Positions 26,960 through 36,389 of a DNA stretch of 64,000 nucleotides are shown in pieces (within the stretch, counting starts at the first letter, position 1; every line of letters starts with the position of its first letter). The stretch lies in assembly GCA_902500825.1 (NCBI GenBank), contig CABVRX010000004.1, positions 62,001 to 126,000 on the forward strand. Direction: 5' to 3'. The notes beneath the pieces are model-generated. The model was not told the DNA's origin. It ran no database searches and saw only the letters and a list, made by a program, of their open reading frames with translations. The position numbers were made by a program, and so were the translations under genes. The stretch comes from an uncultured Nitrospira sp. Its GTDB lineage: Bacteria; Nitrospirota; Nitrospiria; Nitrospirales; Nitrospiraceae.

Positions 26960-27077
26960 CTTGTCGCCTATCAGAGATCCGGCCCATTTCCGTCGCGCGT
27001 TTGACCCTCACTTCACCTTCCGTTAGAATGCGCACCTTAAATAATTGATTCTCCGGCCGTTGCTGGAGTTTTTGTGA

Positions 27078-27815
27078 ATGATGACGCCGCCATCCCGCCC
27101 TTGGGCTTCAGTAATCATCCCGATCAAGGATGAACGAGAGAATCTCTCTCCTCTCGTCACTGGTCTCTTAAAAGTCATGGATTCACATGAACTGTCGCGC
27201 TCCCGACCGTACGAGATTCTCTTCGTTGACGATGGGAGCAGCGACGGCAGCAGTGACGAGCTGGACCGATTGGCACGCGAACATTCCAACGTGCGGGTGT
27301 TTCACTTCGACCGAAATTACGGAAAGACCTGCGCGCTTGAAGCCGGCTTTCATCAATCTTCCGGTGAGATCATTATCCAGATCGACGGCGATCTCCAGCA
27401 AGACAGCGAGGACATTTTGAAGTTGCTTCCTTATACCACCTCCCACGACCTAGTCTGCGGATGGAGGCAACAGCGACAAGACGGCTTCGTGAAGATGATC
27501 TCCTCCAGAATTGCGAACCGTGTACGAAACTTTTTCACTCATGATGGTGTCCATGATACGGGATGCCCGCTCAAGGTCTTTCGACGCCCCGTACTGGAAC
27601 GTATCCGGCTCTTTGAAGGGATGCACCGATTTTTCCCGGCACTCGCGCTCATGCACGGATTTTCCGTCACGGAAGTGCCCGTTCGCCATTATCCCCGCAT
27701 CCACGGCATCTCGAAATACGGCATGGGGAACCGCCTGTTTAAGTCGCTCTACGATCTGATTGGGGTGCGGTGGATGCAGGATCGTGTGTTGCTCTACAAA
27801 TTCCGTGACAAGTGA
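27078..27815 (+). CDS. Glycosyltransferase family 2 (polyprenyl-phosphate glycosyltransferase type)
   Basis: A 245-residue inverting GT-A enzyme. It has the nucleotide-binding start ASVIIPIKDERENLSPLV, the loop LFVDDGSSDGSSDELDRLA, and the metal-binding acidic motif in IQIDGDLQQDSEDILKLLP; HYPRIHGISKYGMGNRLFKS is typical of DPM1/ArnC-like enzymes. It lacks the two C-terminal membrane helices of ArnC, so it is a DPM1-like soluble form. It probably charges undecaprenyl phosphate with a sugar in the cytoplasm. The two genes downstream (LAB_N and GT39) complete the usual set for transferring such a sugar to lipid A or another envelope acceptor. GGAG lies nine bases before the start. Confidence 0.9.
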   Translation: MMTPPSRPWASVIIPIKDERENLSPLVTGLLKVMDSHELSRSRPYEILFVDDGSSDGSSDELDRLAREHSNVRVFHFDRNYGKTCALEAGFHQSSGEIIIQIDGDLQQDSEDILKLLPYTTSHDLVCGWRQQRQDGFVKMISSRIANRVRNFFTHDGVHDTGCPLKVFRRPVLERIRLFEGMHRFFPALALMHGFSVTEVPVRHYPRIHGISKYGMGNRLFKSLYDLIGVRWMQDRVLLYKFRDK

Positions 27816-27891
27816 CCTAATCACCGCGACCAAGACAGGAGCCTTCACGATTTGGAACAACCAATTTTTATAGCCTGCCTCTGAGTATCTC

Positions 27892-28179
27892 ATGACTGAG
27901 ACAATCTGGATCGGTATCGGTTTTCTCGGCCAAGGGCTTTTCTTCGGCCGTTGGTTGGTTCAATGGATTACCTCTGAGCGGAATGCGGAAAGCCGTGTGC
28001 CCATTTCCTTCTGGTACATGAGTCTGATCGGTGGGTTGATTACACTCACCTACGCCATCTACCGGATGGACCCTGTTTTTATTTCTGGACAAGGGCTGGG
28101 AACGGTCGTGTATGTGCGCAATCTGATCCTCATTTACCGAGCGGATCAAACGAAGAGCCAGTCTGGGCCTCAGGCATGA
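27892..28179 (+). CDS. Lipid A biosynthesis N-terminal domain (LAB_N) membrane protein
   Basis: A 95-residue inner-membrane protein of the LAB_N family (IWIGIGFLGQGLFFGRWLVQ, WITSERNAESRVPISFWYMS). It has three membrane segments. The domain was first seen at the N-terminus of some LpxB proteins, but as a stand-alone protein it usually sits between a DPM1-like GT2 and a GT39 glycosyltransferase, as here. A flippase-like or scaffold function for the lipid-linked sugar is a common guess. It starts 76 bases after the GT2 gene and stops just before the GT39 gene. Confidence 0.88.
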   Translation: MTETIWIGIGFLGQGLFFGRWLVQWITSERNAESRVPISFWYMSLIGGLITLTYAIYRMDPVFISGQGLGTVVYVRNLILIYRADQTKSQSGPQA

Positions 28180-28228
28180 GAGGTTGAGCAACCACCCGCG
28201 CGTCAGCGCCTTTCGTCGCCCACGAATA

Positions 28229-30004
28229 ATGACCACCTCCTCAATGGATCGCACCCCATCTCAACCCATTCAGCTGCTGCTTCTCCTGTTCCTGTCGGGT
28301 CTGCTCTTTTTCCTGAGTCTCGGCAGCATGGGCCTCACCGATCAAGACGAAGGTCGGAACGCAGAGGCGGGCCGAGAGATGTTCGCCTCAAGGGACCTGG
28401 TTACTCCGACCTTCAACGGCGAACTGCGCGTCGCCAAGCCGGTCTTCGTGTATTGGTTGATGACGCTGTCCTACCATCTCTTCGGCGTGAATGAATTTGC
28501 AGCACGGGCGCCATCCGCCTTGTTCGGAGTCGGGTTGATTCTCATGCAGTACCTGTTTCTCTGCCGGTTGCGGGGCCCGACCGTTGGCCTGTTTGGCGCA
28601 TTGATGTTGTTGTTGAACGTCGAGATGCTGGCGCTTGGGCGCATGGCCATCACCGATAGCGTCTTGATCTTTTTCACCACTTTCTCCCTGTACAGCTTTT
28701 GGCTGGGCCTCCACGAGCCCGACGCGGGACGTCGCTGGATCTGGGGGTTTTATGCCGGGATGGCCTTGGCGACCTTGACGAAAGGGCCTGTGGGCTTTGC
28801 GGTCCCCCTGATCACAGCCATTCTCTATCTGGCCGTCACGCGGCAATGGCTGGTCTTTTGGCAGAGAGGCGCTCCCATCGCCGGCACCCTACTATTCACC
28901 ATCCTGGCAGGTCCTTGGTATGCAGCCATGTTCCTCCTCCATGGAGATGCGTACTCGTCTCAAGCGAAAGTCCACACGGTGGGGCGATTCCTCGCTCCAA
29001 TGGAGGGACATGGAGTGGGGTGGTGGTTCTATTTCCCCGTCCTGCTACTGGGCTTTTATCCCTGGAGCGCATTCCTACCGGCAGGGTTTTATCGAGCCTA
29101 TCAAAGCTGGCGTGAATCCCGCACGATGGGGAACCACAAACAGGAATCGTCTGAAGCCAGCGAACTATTAGGTTCCGGTGCTGAGTTGGAATGGTTCGCA
29201 GGGCTGTGGATCGTCGGAGTCTTCATATTCTTCAGTCTGTCATCCACCCGCCTCCCTCACTATATTGGTCCTCTGTTTCCCGCCTGCTCCCTCCTCGCCG
29301 CTTCCTACTGGGCCCAAGGCCTGAAGAACCCTTTGACAAAAGGACTGCGCGGGTCGATCCACTTCATGATGGGAATCGGTTATCTCGTCGCGATCGGATT
29401 AGCAGGCTTGCCATCCCTGTTTCACAAATTCTCAGGGAAGATGCTCAAAGAATTTCCCCTCGCTGCTCAATTCGACCCGGGCATCGGTCCTTATGTCGGT
29501 GCAACCATCGTCATGGTGGCCATGGGGCTCATCGGGTATTACGGGTTAAACGACAACAGGCGCAATATTGCGTTTGGAGTAGCCGGGGGAGCGCTGGCCA
29601 GCGTCTTTCTTCTCGCGATTCTGGCGGTCGTTCCAGGACTCAATCGGTACGCCATTGCGCCGCCGCAAGAATTGGCCTATGCGGCCGGGTTGAACCTGAA
29701 TCAGACCGACCAACTCATCGCATTCGGTTCAACGAGAGCCTCCTTCACCTTCTACGCAAGGCGAACGGTGACATTTATCCCAACCGATGAAATCGATCGG
29801 CTACGTACGGCTCTGACCAAGGAAGGCCGGACCATGATCCTCCTACCGGAATACGCGCAGGATGCCTTGCCGAAGGAAGCGGCTGATTTTCATCCGATTC
29901 TCAAGCGCTACGGCTACGTCTTATTGGGCAATCAACAGATGGTCACCCTGCCTCAGAGTTCAGACGTTGGAGCCCCACCATTGCCGAAAACTCTTGGGCA
30001 CTGA
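28229..30004 (+). CDS. Glycosyltransferase family 39 (ArnT/PMT-like)
   Basis: A 591-residue inner-membrane enzyme with about 12 membrane segments. The first extracytoplasmic loop contains the catalytic DE pair in GLTDQDEGRNAEAGREM and the segment KPVFVYWLMTLSYHLFGVNE. Membership of the GT-C, ArnT-like group follows from these motifs and the long hydrophobic N-terminal two-thirds. It would transfer a sugar from a polyprenyl-phosphate donor to lipid A or a protein in the periplasm. The start is uncertain: I chose the ATG at 28229, but a TTG at 28184 and an ATG at 28244 are alternatives, and none has a good ribosome binding site, so translation may be coupled to the LAB_N gene. Confidence 0.87.
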   Translation: MTTSSMDRTPSQPIQLLLLLFLSGLLFFLSLGSMGLTDQDEGRNAEAGREMFASRDLVTPTFNGELRVAKPVFVYWLMTLSYHLFGVNEFAARAPSALFGVGLILMQYLFLCRLRGPTVGLFGALMLLLNVEMLALGRMAITDSVLIFFTTFSLYSFWLGLHEPDAGRRWIWGFYAGMALATLTKGPVGFAVPLITAILYLAVTRQWLVFWQRGAPIAGTLLFTILAGPWYAAMFLLHGDAYSSQAKVHTVGRFLAPMEGHGVGWWFYFPVLLLGFYPWSAFLPAGFYRAYQSWRESRTMGNHKQESSEASELLGSGAELEWFAGLWIVGVFIFFSLSSTRLPHYIGPLFPACSLLAASYWAQGLKNPLTKGLRGSIHFMMGIGYLVAIGLAGLPSLFHKFSGKMLKEFPLAAQFDPGIGPYVGATIVMVAMGLIGYYGLNDNRRNIAFGVAGGALASVFLLAILAVVPGLNRYAIAPPQELAYAAGLNLNQTDQLIAFGSTRASFTFYARRTVTFIPTDEIDRLRTALTKEGRTMILLPEYAQDALPKEAADFHPILKRYGYVLLGNQQMVTLPQSSDVGAPPLPKTLGH

Positions 30005-30013
30005 CTTCCTCCC

Positions 30014-30040
30014 GACTCCGTTTTTTGGAGTCCTCTTTCT
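30014..30040 (+). terminator. Probable terminator after the glycosyltransferase set
   Basis: A GACTCC/GGAGTC stem (30014-30019 and 30027-30032) with a T-rich loop is followed by CTCTTTCT. It lies ten bases after the GT39 stop, in the gap to a convergent gene. The stem is short, so it is likely a weak terminator. Confidence 0.45.
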
Positions 30041-30078
30041 GAATGGAATATCGAACGTAGCTCTTTTGCAATAATTAG

Positions 30079-31164
30079 CTACTGAAAGGGCAGAACCCCT
30101 CGAGCATCAACGAGAATCAGCACGACAATGGCTAAGCCTCCAATCAAGGCACTTTCCCGCATGACGGACCAGCCGGACGATTCCTCGGCGCGGTTGTTCC
30201 GACCTAGTGCGTTGAGCCAGGACGCCATGCAAAGGAATCCGACCGACGAAAGGACAAGGGGCGAGGTCGTCATGGCAGCCAGGCCGTACGCGATCAATAT
30301 CATTGAGAGATCCGATTGCCGGCTCCCTCCTGTTCTCGCCCCGCGAGCCCAACGAGTTCGTCGAATCCATACACCGCCCGCTATCGCAGCAACTCCTAGC
30401 GCTGAGAACAGGTTACCCACCATACCATCTTCCCTCTGATGGGAGAGAACCCAGAGCAAGGCAAACAGTGCCGCCGTTCCCATCGCCGCATATCGTAGCC
30501 CATCCTGTATTGAAGTGCGCCACTGCCTTAATGGGGCCGTCGCAATGAAGCCGCTGAGGATGCCGATCACCGCTCCTCCAAGAACATCCGTCGGGAAATG
30601 TGATCCTCGCAGGACACGACTGACTGCGACGAAAAGAGCGACCGTGATACAGAGCGGTCCGAAGAGGGGAAACTGTTTAGCCAGCACCGTTGCGACGGCA
30701 AAACTCGCCGTGCTATGTCCCGATGGAAAAGAGTCCAGACCCGATACCCAGGAAAGGGTCATCTGCCAGTCTCCCGAGTGGGTGAACTTCGGGCGGGGCC
30801 TGCCGATGAGGTGTTTCAGTCCGTTGGCGAGTACGGCGGCAATTCCGTGGGCAACCAACGACTGGATGGCAACTATCTTAACGGTCGGTTTTTCAAAAGC
30901 CCATGCGACGACGAGCAGGAGAAGGCTTAAGGCTGCCAGGCGCCATCCTTGGCCGATCCAATCTCCCGTATTACTGGTAAACGCCATCCATGGAACGGTG
31001 AGTTGGTCCCAGGGTAGATGAATCGTCACCGACCGCACATACTTGGTAATCGGCAGATCAAACTGAGCCACGCCGAAAAAGCTGACGGTCAACGCGGCGC
31101 AGGAACTACCGACTGCGGCAATCGACGAAATCTTGTGCCTGGATAACTGGGACAGGGCGTTCAT
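30079..31164 (-). CDS. PAP2-family membrane phosphatase
   Basis: A protein of about 361 residues with the three phosphatase motifs of the PAP2 superfamily: KHLIGRPRP, PSGHS and SRVLRGSHFPTDVLGG. They lie in the first two-thirds, within six membrane segments. A C-terminal membrane extension of about 150 residues (IAGGVWIRRTRWARGA ... LMILIAYGLAAMTTSPLVLS) is beyond the minimal domain. Likely substrates are undecaprenyl diphosphate or lipid A phosphate (BacA/LpxE-type functions), consistent with the glycan-lipid genes that converge on it. The start at 31164 is chosen; a TTG at 31215 gives a longer form. Confidence 0.88.
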   Translation of the reverse strand: MNALSQLSRHKISSIAAVGSSCAALTVSFFGVAQFDLPITKYVRSVTIHLPWDQLTVPWMAFTSNTGDWIGQGWRLAALSLLLLVVAWAFEKPTVKIVAIQSLVAHGIAAVLANGLKHLIGRPRPKFTHSGDWQMTLSWVSGLDSFPSGHSTASFAVATVLAKQFPLFGPLCITVALFVAVSRVLRGSHFPTDVLGGAVIGILSGFIATAPLRQWRTSIQDGLRYAAMGTAALFALLWVLSHQREDGMVGNLFSALGVAAIAGGVWIRRTRWARGARTGGSRQSDLSMILIAYGLAAMTTSPLVLSSVGFLCMASWLNALGRNNRAEESSGWSVMRESALIGGLAIVVLILVDARGVLPFQ

Positions 31165-31239
31165 CAAGCCACGACCTGTAACGAGGCTCGCTGGATTTCC
31201 TGAACTGATTACCAATCGCTCATCGTCGATTCCCGTGCC

Positions 31240-32370
31240 TTACGGCACCCAGTCGGCCAGGAACACGTTGAATTCTCCGGGTTCCTTGGCATTTCGATCC
31301 GAGACCCACACCAGATGTTTCCCGTCCGGGGAAAACATGGGAAAACTATTGAAGTGTCCTTCCATGGTGAGACGTTCTAATCCGGTTCCGTCGTCCCGCA
31401 CCAGATAGAGATGAAAACTGGGGCGCCCCCCTTCTCCTCTGGTTTCTATGTTGGAGGAAAAGATGATACGTGTGCCGTCAGGATGAAAATACGGAGAAAA
31501 ATTTGACGCCCCGGTCGTGGTGACCTGTTTCTTATTCGACCCATCGGCATGCATGACAAAAATTTCAAGCTGGCCCGGCTCGATCAATCGTTGCGCCAAC
31601 AGCTCCTTGTATTTGGCCACTTCAGATGGATCGGTTGGATGGGCCGCTCGATAGACGATTTTCTTGCTGTCCGATGAAAAGAAGGCTCCGCCGTCGTATC
31701 CGACATCGTCCGTCAGGCGACGAACGTTCGACCCGTCAAGATTCATCGTATACAAGTCAAGATCGCCATCCTTGACCGATGTCCACACAATAGTCTTTCC
31801 GTCAGGTGAGATCGTGGCCTCCGCATCATATCCTGGTGACGTTGTCAGTCTACGCATATCCTGTCCGTCGAGATTCGTAGAGTAGACATCGTAATCGTCG
31901 AGCGCCCATCGATAGGCGCCATCCCGTTTTGGTTTTGGCGGACAATCCGGCCCGGCGGCGTGTGTGGAGGAGTACAGCAATCGGTTGTCACCGGGGAAAA
32001 AATAGCCGCACGTTGTTGCGCCCTTCCCGGTACTCACCAAGCGGACGGTCCCGCGTTCCACTTCCATCACATACATTTGATAGCACTCAAGTCCCGACTC
32101 AGCTGGTTTTTGAGAAGAGGCGGACGAATCCTTCATCCAGTTGTTCGTTGATTGAAAAATCAGCTTGGTCCCGCTGAACGAAAAATAGGCCTCCGCGTTC
32201 TGACGGCCAGAAGTCAACTGGCGAATATTGGCCAGATGCCGTTCCGCAGTACGCGCCGACACCGCCATTGGCTCTTTCGGCTGATCAGCGGCCAAGACAA
32301 ACGGGGGAGCACTCATCAACGCACAGACCCCCCATAGCACAATTCTCCCCGTCTTAGGACGATGCATCAA
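31240..32370 (-). CDS. TolB-like beta-propeller exported protein
   Basis: A 376-residue periplasmic protein. The signal peptide ends VLAAD. The body contains five or more PD40/TolB-type propeller blades recognisable by repeated segments such as TISPDGKTIVWTSVKDGDLD, LYTMNLDGSNVRRLTDDVGY, DGTRIIFSSN and FSPDGKHLVWVSDRNA. It is not TolB of the Tol-Pal system, since no tolQRA or pal genes are near. The coding region overlaps the M1 peptidase gene by 17 bases (32354-32370), so the two are likely co-translated. It may act as a sensor or partner of the secreted metallopeptidase. Confidence 0.85.
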   Translation of the reverse strand: MMHRPKTGRIVLWGVCALMSAPPFVLAADQPKEPMAVSARTAERHLANIRQLTSGRQNAEAYFSFSGTKLIFQSTNNWMKDSSASSQKPAESGLECYQMYVMEVERGTVRLVSTGKGATTCGYFFPGDNRLLYSSTHAAGPDCPPKPKRDGAYRWALDDYDVYSTNLDGQDMRRLTTSPGYDAEATISPDGKTIVWTSVKDGDLDLYTMNLDGSNVRRLTDDVGYDGGAFFSSDSKKIVYRAAHPTDPSEVAKYKELLAQRLIEPGQLEIFVMHADGSNKKQVTTTGASNFSPYFHPDGTRIIFSSNIETRGEGGRPSFHLYLVRDDGTGLERLTMEGHFNSFPMFSPDGKHLVWVSDRNAKEPGEFNVFLADWVP

Positions 32371-34585
32371 TCCTTACCTCCTTCACATCAGGCGAATCTT
32401 GCCATATTGCGCGCTTCGTCACGGCTCCGTCTTGAAAAATGACGTAACTATGCCACCCATAATAAAACAGGAAGCGCGACATTTTCTCGACTGCACCGGA
32501 GGTCACACCGTACAGAACTGTGATGACGCTATCCGGCACATTTGCTCGATGGCAGGAGAAGAGCACTGCCAGCTTCAGCCCATCATAGGCTTGACCATCG
32601 ATCCGAACCCCCTTCTCCCCGAGAGCAATTCGATCACCGCAAGATTCCTGCACCGCTGATTGAACGGCCTGTCGCTCGTCTGGCCCTGCCAGTACCAGGA
32701 TCGATCCATCGGGGGGGAAGGAATGCTCTTTGAGAGAGACCACCGTGGTCCTATGCGATGCCGCTTGTTCGTGATCGGCGATGCGAGACACAATCTGCTG
32801 CAACGGCGAAGCTGGGTCGGAAAACGCCCGCACCACCGTCTTTTGTTGATCCGTCACATAGCCGTTCAGCATGGGCGGCAGTTGACGTCTCGTCAGCCGA
32901 CGAAACGCCATGAGGTTGGGATCAAGCTCCACCCGCAGCGGCTGACTGGGGAGGACAAATTCGGTAACGCTTGTTTGCGATTGGCTAAGCGCGATCGGTT
33001 TGATTTCCGTCGATTCCTTCATCTCGATGCGGATGGGGATCGTCATCCGAAACGGCTTTCCGGCCTGGTCAATCTGAACTGTCAGCCGCCAAGTTTCTCT
33101 GCCGCCATCTTCCTTCTTCATGCGACGAGCATGAACATCGCGTAAGGACACTCGTGGGGCACCGGGCTGTTCGACCCATTGCTCGAAAAACCACCGTAAG
33201 TCCTGGCCGCTTTCTCGAGAAAAGACTTCCTCGATCGATCTCCAGTCTGCCGGACGACTGCGATAGCTGCTGACAAAGATCTTCAAGCCGCGCCAGAATG
33301 GCTCGTCTCCGATTTCATGTCGAAGGAGATGAAACACAAAAGCCGATTTGTGGTAGCCGATGGCATTATCTTTCTCATCATGTTTCCGAATAAACTGTGA
33401 AACCGCATAGTCTGTTTCAGGCCTCACATAGAGATTGTATCCGCCCAGCATCATTCGCCTTTGTTCGAAGGCTTGCGGAATATCCTGAACCAACTCGTGC
33501 CAGTAGTAATTCGCCAAGTACGTTGTCATTCCTTCAACCCAATTGCCATGATCGTCGCGGTTGAACACCGAATTTCCGATCCATGAATGGACGATTTCAT
33601 GGCCCAAGGCATAGGGTTGGACATAGTGTCGCTTGATGCTGCCGCTGCCGAGTAGGGTGAACGACGGCAGGCCGAGACCACTCGCAAAAAAATTCTCGAC
33701 CACGGCAAATTTGTCGAACGGATAGTTCCCTAGGATTCGGACATACGCGTCGAGATACCTTGAGGTCGCATCAAGATACTCATCCGCCAAGCCGGCGTTG
33801 TCTGGCATGAAATGGGTCTGGAGTTCGACTCGCTGTCCTGTCGGACTTTTCCAGTCCCGCGATGCCGTCACAAACTTGTTGGCAACGAGTGTGAACGCCT
33901 CAGACTGGTCCTGAGCGATCCAGATTGAGGAGGTCTTTCCTGCGTTCGTCGACTCGCCTTCCTTGCGCCCGGATGCCACGACTGTCCAGCCCTGCGGAAT
34001 CTGAACAGTCACTCGATAGGTACTGAAGGAGCCGATGACATCGGGATACCATTGGCTTTCCCCGCTCAAGTACACACCTTCCGAACCGATATGTCCCGCT
34101 GTCTCACTGGGAGTCACGAATCTCAAGTGGCGCGGTTCCCTGGGAGGGTTGTTGATCCGGCCCTGATAACTCATGACCAAGGTCACCCTCCGGTCACGGT
34201 CCTTTGGAAGGGAGACCACAATACGCTGAACCGTTGTTTCAGAAGAATGCTCGCTCGTGAACGGGACGAATTCATCCGTGATGCTTTGCCCACCGGGAGT
34301 CGAGTGCGTTCGCAACCTGATGAACTCGACTTGCAGGGTAGGTGCAAGCGTGAATGTCAGCGACGTGACCTGTGGCTCAGCCTCCAACTCGATCTGATCG
34401 CTCGCCGCTAGCTCGTGTGTCGCGGGAGTCAACTCTGCAGAGAGGGTGTGATGAATGTTGGTGACATGCCCTTGTGCACGCAAGGCGGAGACGCCCCACA
34501 CGTGTACGAGAGAGGTCGAAAGCAGACCGATGAAGCATGAGCGAAGAAAACATTTCCTGATAGGCATCAGAAAGCGTTTTAGCAC
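32354..34585 (-). CDS. M1-family metallopeptidase, exported
   Basis: A 743-residue gluzincin. The zinc site is HEIVH (His329, Glu330, His333) and Glu351 (NWVEGMTTYLA), with the M1 spacing of 18 residues. Instead of the GxMEN substrate-anchoring motif of classical aminopeptidases it has GLGLPSFTLLG just upstream (about 303-313), as in a less-studied bacterial M1 subgroup. The N-terminus has a signal-like hydrophobic segment (SCFIGLLSTSLVHVWGVSAL). It is predicted to be periplasmic or envelope-associated. The GTG start (34585) overlaps the stop codon of the double-receiver gene by seven bases, and the 3' end overlaps the TolB-like gene, so these form one operon. Confidence 0.87.
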   Translation of the reverse strand: MLKRFLMPIRKCFLRSCFIGLLSTSLVHVWGVSALRAQGHVTNIHHTLSAELTPATHELAASDQIELEAEPQVTSLTFTLAPTLQVEFIRLRTHSTPGGQSITDEFVPFTSEHSSETTVQRIVVSLPKDRDRRVTLVMSYQGRINNPPREPRHLRFVTPSETAGHIGSEGVYLSGESQWYPDVIGSFSTYRVTVQIPQGWTVVASGRKEGESTNAGKTSSIWIAQDQSEAFTLVANKFVTASRDWKSPTGQRVELQTHFMPDNAGLADEYLDATSRYLDAYVRILGNYPFDKFAVVENFFASGLGLPSFTLLGSGSIKRHYVQPYALGHEIVHSWIGNSVFNRDDHGNWVEGMTTYLANYYWHELVQDIPQAFEQRRMMLGGYNLYVRPETDYAVSQFIRKHDEKDNAIGYHKSAFVFHLLRHEIGDEPFWRGLKIFVSSYRSRPADWRSIEEVFSRESGQDLRWFFEQWVEQPGAPRVSLRDVHARRMKKEDGGRETWRLTVQIDQAGKPFRMTIPIRIEMKESTEIKPIALSQSQTSVTEFVLPSQPLRVELDPNLMAFRRLTRRQLPPMLNGYVTDQQKTVVRAFSDPASPLQQIVSRIADHEQAASHRTTVVSLKEHSFPPDGSILVLAGPDERQAVQSAVQESCGDRIALGEKGVRIDGQAYDGLKLAVLFSCHRANVPDSVITVLYGVTSGAVEKMSRFLFYYGWHSYVIFQDGAVTKRAIWQDSPDVKEVRIDASS

Positions 34586-35364
34586 TCGCGGCAGACGAGT
34601 ACAAGCTGGATCGAGGTCAAGAGGAGTTCAAGATCGACCGGTTTTATGAGGATCTCCTGAGGGCCCAGGCTCCAAGCTTCTCGAAGCAACTCCTCATTGT
34701 GACTTCCTGTCATGATGATGATTCCACCTGGATAGCCTTTATCACGAAGGGTGCGAAGAACTTCGATCCCCGGCATTCCGGGCATGATCAGGTCGAGTAC
34801 GATCGCATCGGGCGGCATGTCTTCGACCATTTGCAGAGCCTCGTGGCCATCTTTGACGCCAAACGCCCGATACCCGCGCAAACTGAGAAACCTGACCAAG
34901 AGGTCGCACAGGAGAGGCTCATCATCGACCACCAAGACCGATTCATCAATCCGCTCAATGACATTCTCGTTGCCAAGCGGGATCTGGGTGGTCGTCGCCG
35001 ACACAGGTAGTTTTGAAAGTCGATTGACGGCTTCGACAAGAACATCCAGTGACAATCCTTTTCTGATAAAATCCGTGGCTCGTAAGGCTCGTGCTTGATT
35101 CTCCTGAATTTCGGTTGCTCCCCCACCCAAGATAATCACCGGCGCATGAGGATCGATAGCCCGGATTTCCTTTAAGACAGTCAACCCGTCCATCTCCGGC
35201 ATACGAAGATCCAACAGGGTAATTCGTGGGTTGTGTGCACGAAATAGATCAAGCCCTTCTCGTCCACTGGTTGTCGAAATGACGTGACACCCTTGCCTGC
35301 TAAACACACCCTGCAACAGATCGCAATTCATCTGATCGTCGTCCACGATCAAGACTTTGATCAT
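34579..35364 (-). CDS. Response regulator with two receiver domains (REC-REC)
   Basis: A 261-residue protein with two tandem CheY-like receivers and no output domain. Receiver 1 (about 1-120) has VLIVDDDQMN and the phosphoacceptor in LLDLRMPEMDG, with FIRKGLS giving the conserved Lys. Receiver 2 (about 138-255) has VLVVDDEPLL, the acceptor in VLDLIMPGMPG and the Lys in LIKPVD. No sensor kinase is adjacent. Such proteins often act by phospho-relay or protein contact. It is the first gene of an operon with the M1 peptidase and TolB-like genes. Confidence 0.9.
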   Translation of the reverse strand: MIKVLIVDDDQMNCDLLQGVFSRQGCHVISTTSGREGLDLFRAHNPRITLLDLRMPEMDGLTVLKEIRAIDPHAPVIILGGGATEIQENQARALRATDFIRKGLSLDVLVEAVNRLSKLPVSATTTQIPLGNENVIERIDESVLVVDDEPLLCDLLVRFLSLRGYRAFGVKDGHEALQMVEDMPPDAIVLDLIMPGMPGIEVLRTLRDKGYPGGIIIMTGSHNEELLREAWSLGPQEILIKPVDLELLLTSIQLVLVCREC

Positions 35365-35451
35365 CGCTTCCGGCCCTCCTCAATCTGGAAATCTGTCCCT
35401 GTGAAAAGAGAATAGCACGAGGCCGTGAACAACGAAAAGGCAATCCGTGGT

Positions 35452-36387
35452 TTATGAGGGAGAAGTCGGCTGTCCGAACAGAGCCGCGACAAACGCCTCG
35501 GCATTGAAGTCCTGCAGATCATCGGTCCCTTCACCCACACCGATGAGGCGCAGGGGAATCTTCAGTTCTTCAGCAATCGCGACGACGATACCTCCTCGTG
35601 CAGTCCCATCAAGCTTCGTCAGAGCAAGACCAGTGACCCCAACCGCCTCGTAAAATTGACGGGCCTGGGCCAACGCGTTCTGTCCGACCGTGGCATCCAG
35701 GACCAACAACACTTCATGTGGGGCACCGGGTAACTCCTGAGCGATTACGCGTTTTATTTTCCGCAGCTCGTCCATCAGATTGGATTTTGTGTGCAAGCGT
35801 CCTGCCGTATCAACGAGAACCATGTCCACCAGCCTGGACTTGGCTGCAACGATGCCGTCGAAGGCCACGGCAGCCGGATCTGCACCGTGTCGTTGGTGAA
35901 TCACTTCCACCCCGACCCGATCTCCCCAAACTTGAAGTTGATCAATGGCGGCTGCACGAAAGGTGTCTCCTGCGACAAGGAGCGGTCTCCGTCCTGCCTG
36001 TGTCATCCGCTGTGCTATTTTGGCGATGGTGGTTGTTTTTCCTACGCCGTTGACACCGACGACAAGGATGACAAACGGTTTTGCACTTTTACTCACCAAC
36101 TCATCGATTGTAGGAGCCGATACGGTTTTTAGAATGCTATAGAGTGACCGACTTAAGACATTCTGAAGCCCTTCAGAAGTTTTTGCGTCCACTCCTCGCG
36201 TCTCTTCCCTGACATGCCGCATCAAACGATCGACGACAGATGCGCCAAGGTCGGCAGCGAGCAACGCCGCCTCCAGATCTTCGAGAAGTTCTTCGTCCGG
36301 TGCATGTCCGAGGAATCGATCCAGGGACTGTTGCATGACATTGCGTGTTCTGCCCAACCCTTCGCTCAGACGTTGAAACCATCCCAT
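35452..36387 (-). CDS. ftsY: Signal recognition particle receptor FtsY
   Basis: A 311-residue SRP-family GTPase, the membrane receptor that docks ribosome-nascent-chain complexes at the Sec translocon. The NG domain is complete: G1 GVNGVGKTTTIAKIA, the G3 DTAGR region (VLVDTAGRLHTKSNLMDEL), and ALTKLDGTARGGIVVAIAEE. The acidic A domain of E. coli FtsY is missing, which is normal for many bacteria. The ATG at 36387 (GAGG nine bases upstream) is preferred over a TTG at 36393. It lies two bases after the ybeY stop, forming a phoH-ybeY-ftsY unit. Confidence 0.97.
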   Translation of the reverse strand: MGWFQRLSEGLGRTRNVMQQSLDRFLGHAPDEELLEDLEAALLAADLGASVVDRLMRHVREETRGVDAKTSEGLQNVLSRSLYSILKTVSAPTIDELVSKSAKPFVILVVGVNGVGKTTTIAKIAQRMTQAGRRPLLVAGDTFRAAAIDQLQVWGDRVGVEVIHQRHGADPAAVAFDGIVAAKSRLVDMVLVDTAGRLHTKSNLMDELRKIKRVIAQELPGAPHEVLLVLDATVGQNALAQARQFYEAVGVTGLALTKLDGTARGGIVVAIAEELKIPLRLIGVGEGTDDLQDFNAEAFVAALFGQPTSPS

Positions 36388-36389
36388 CG

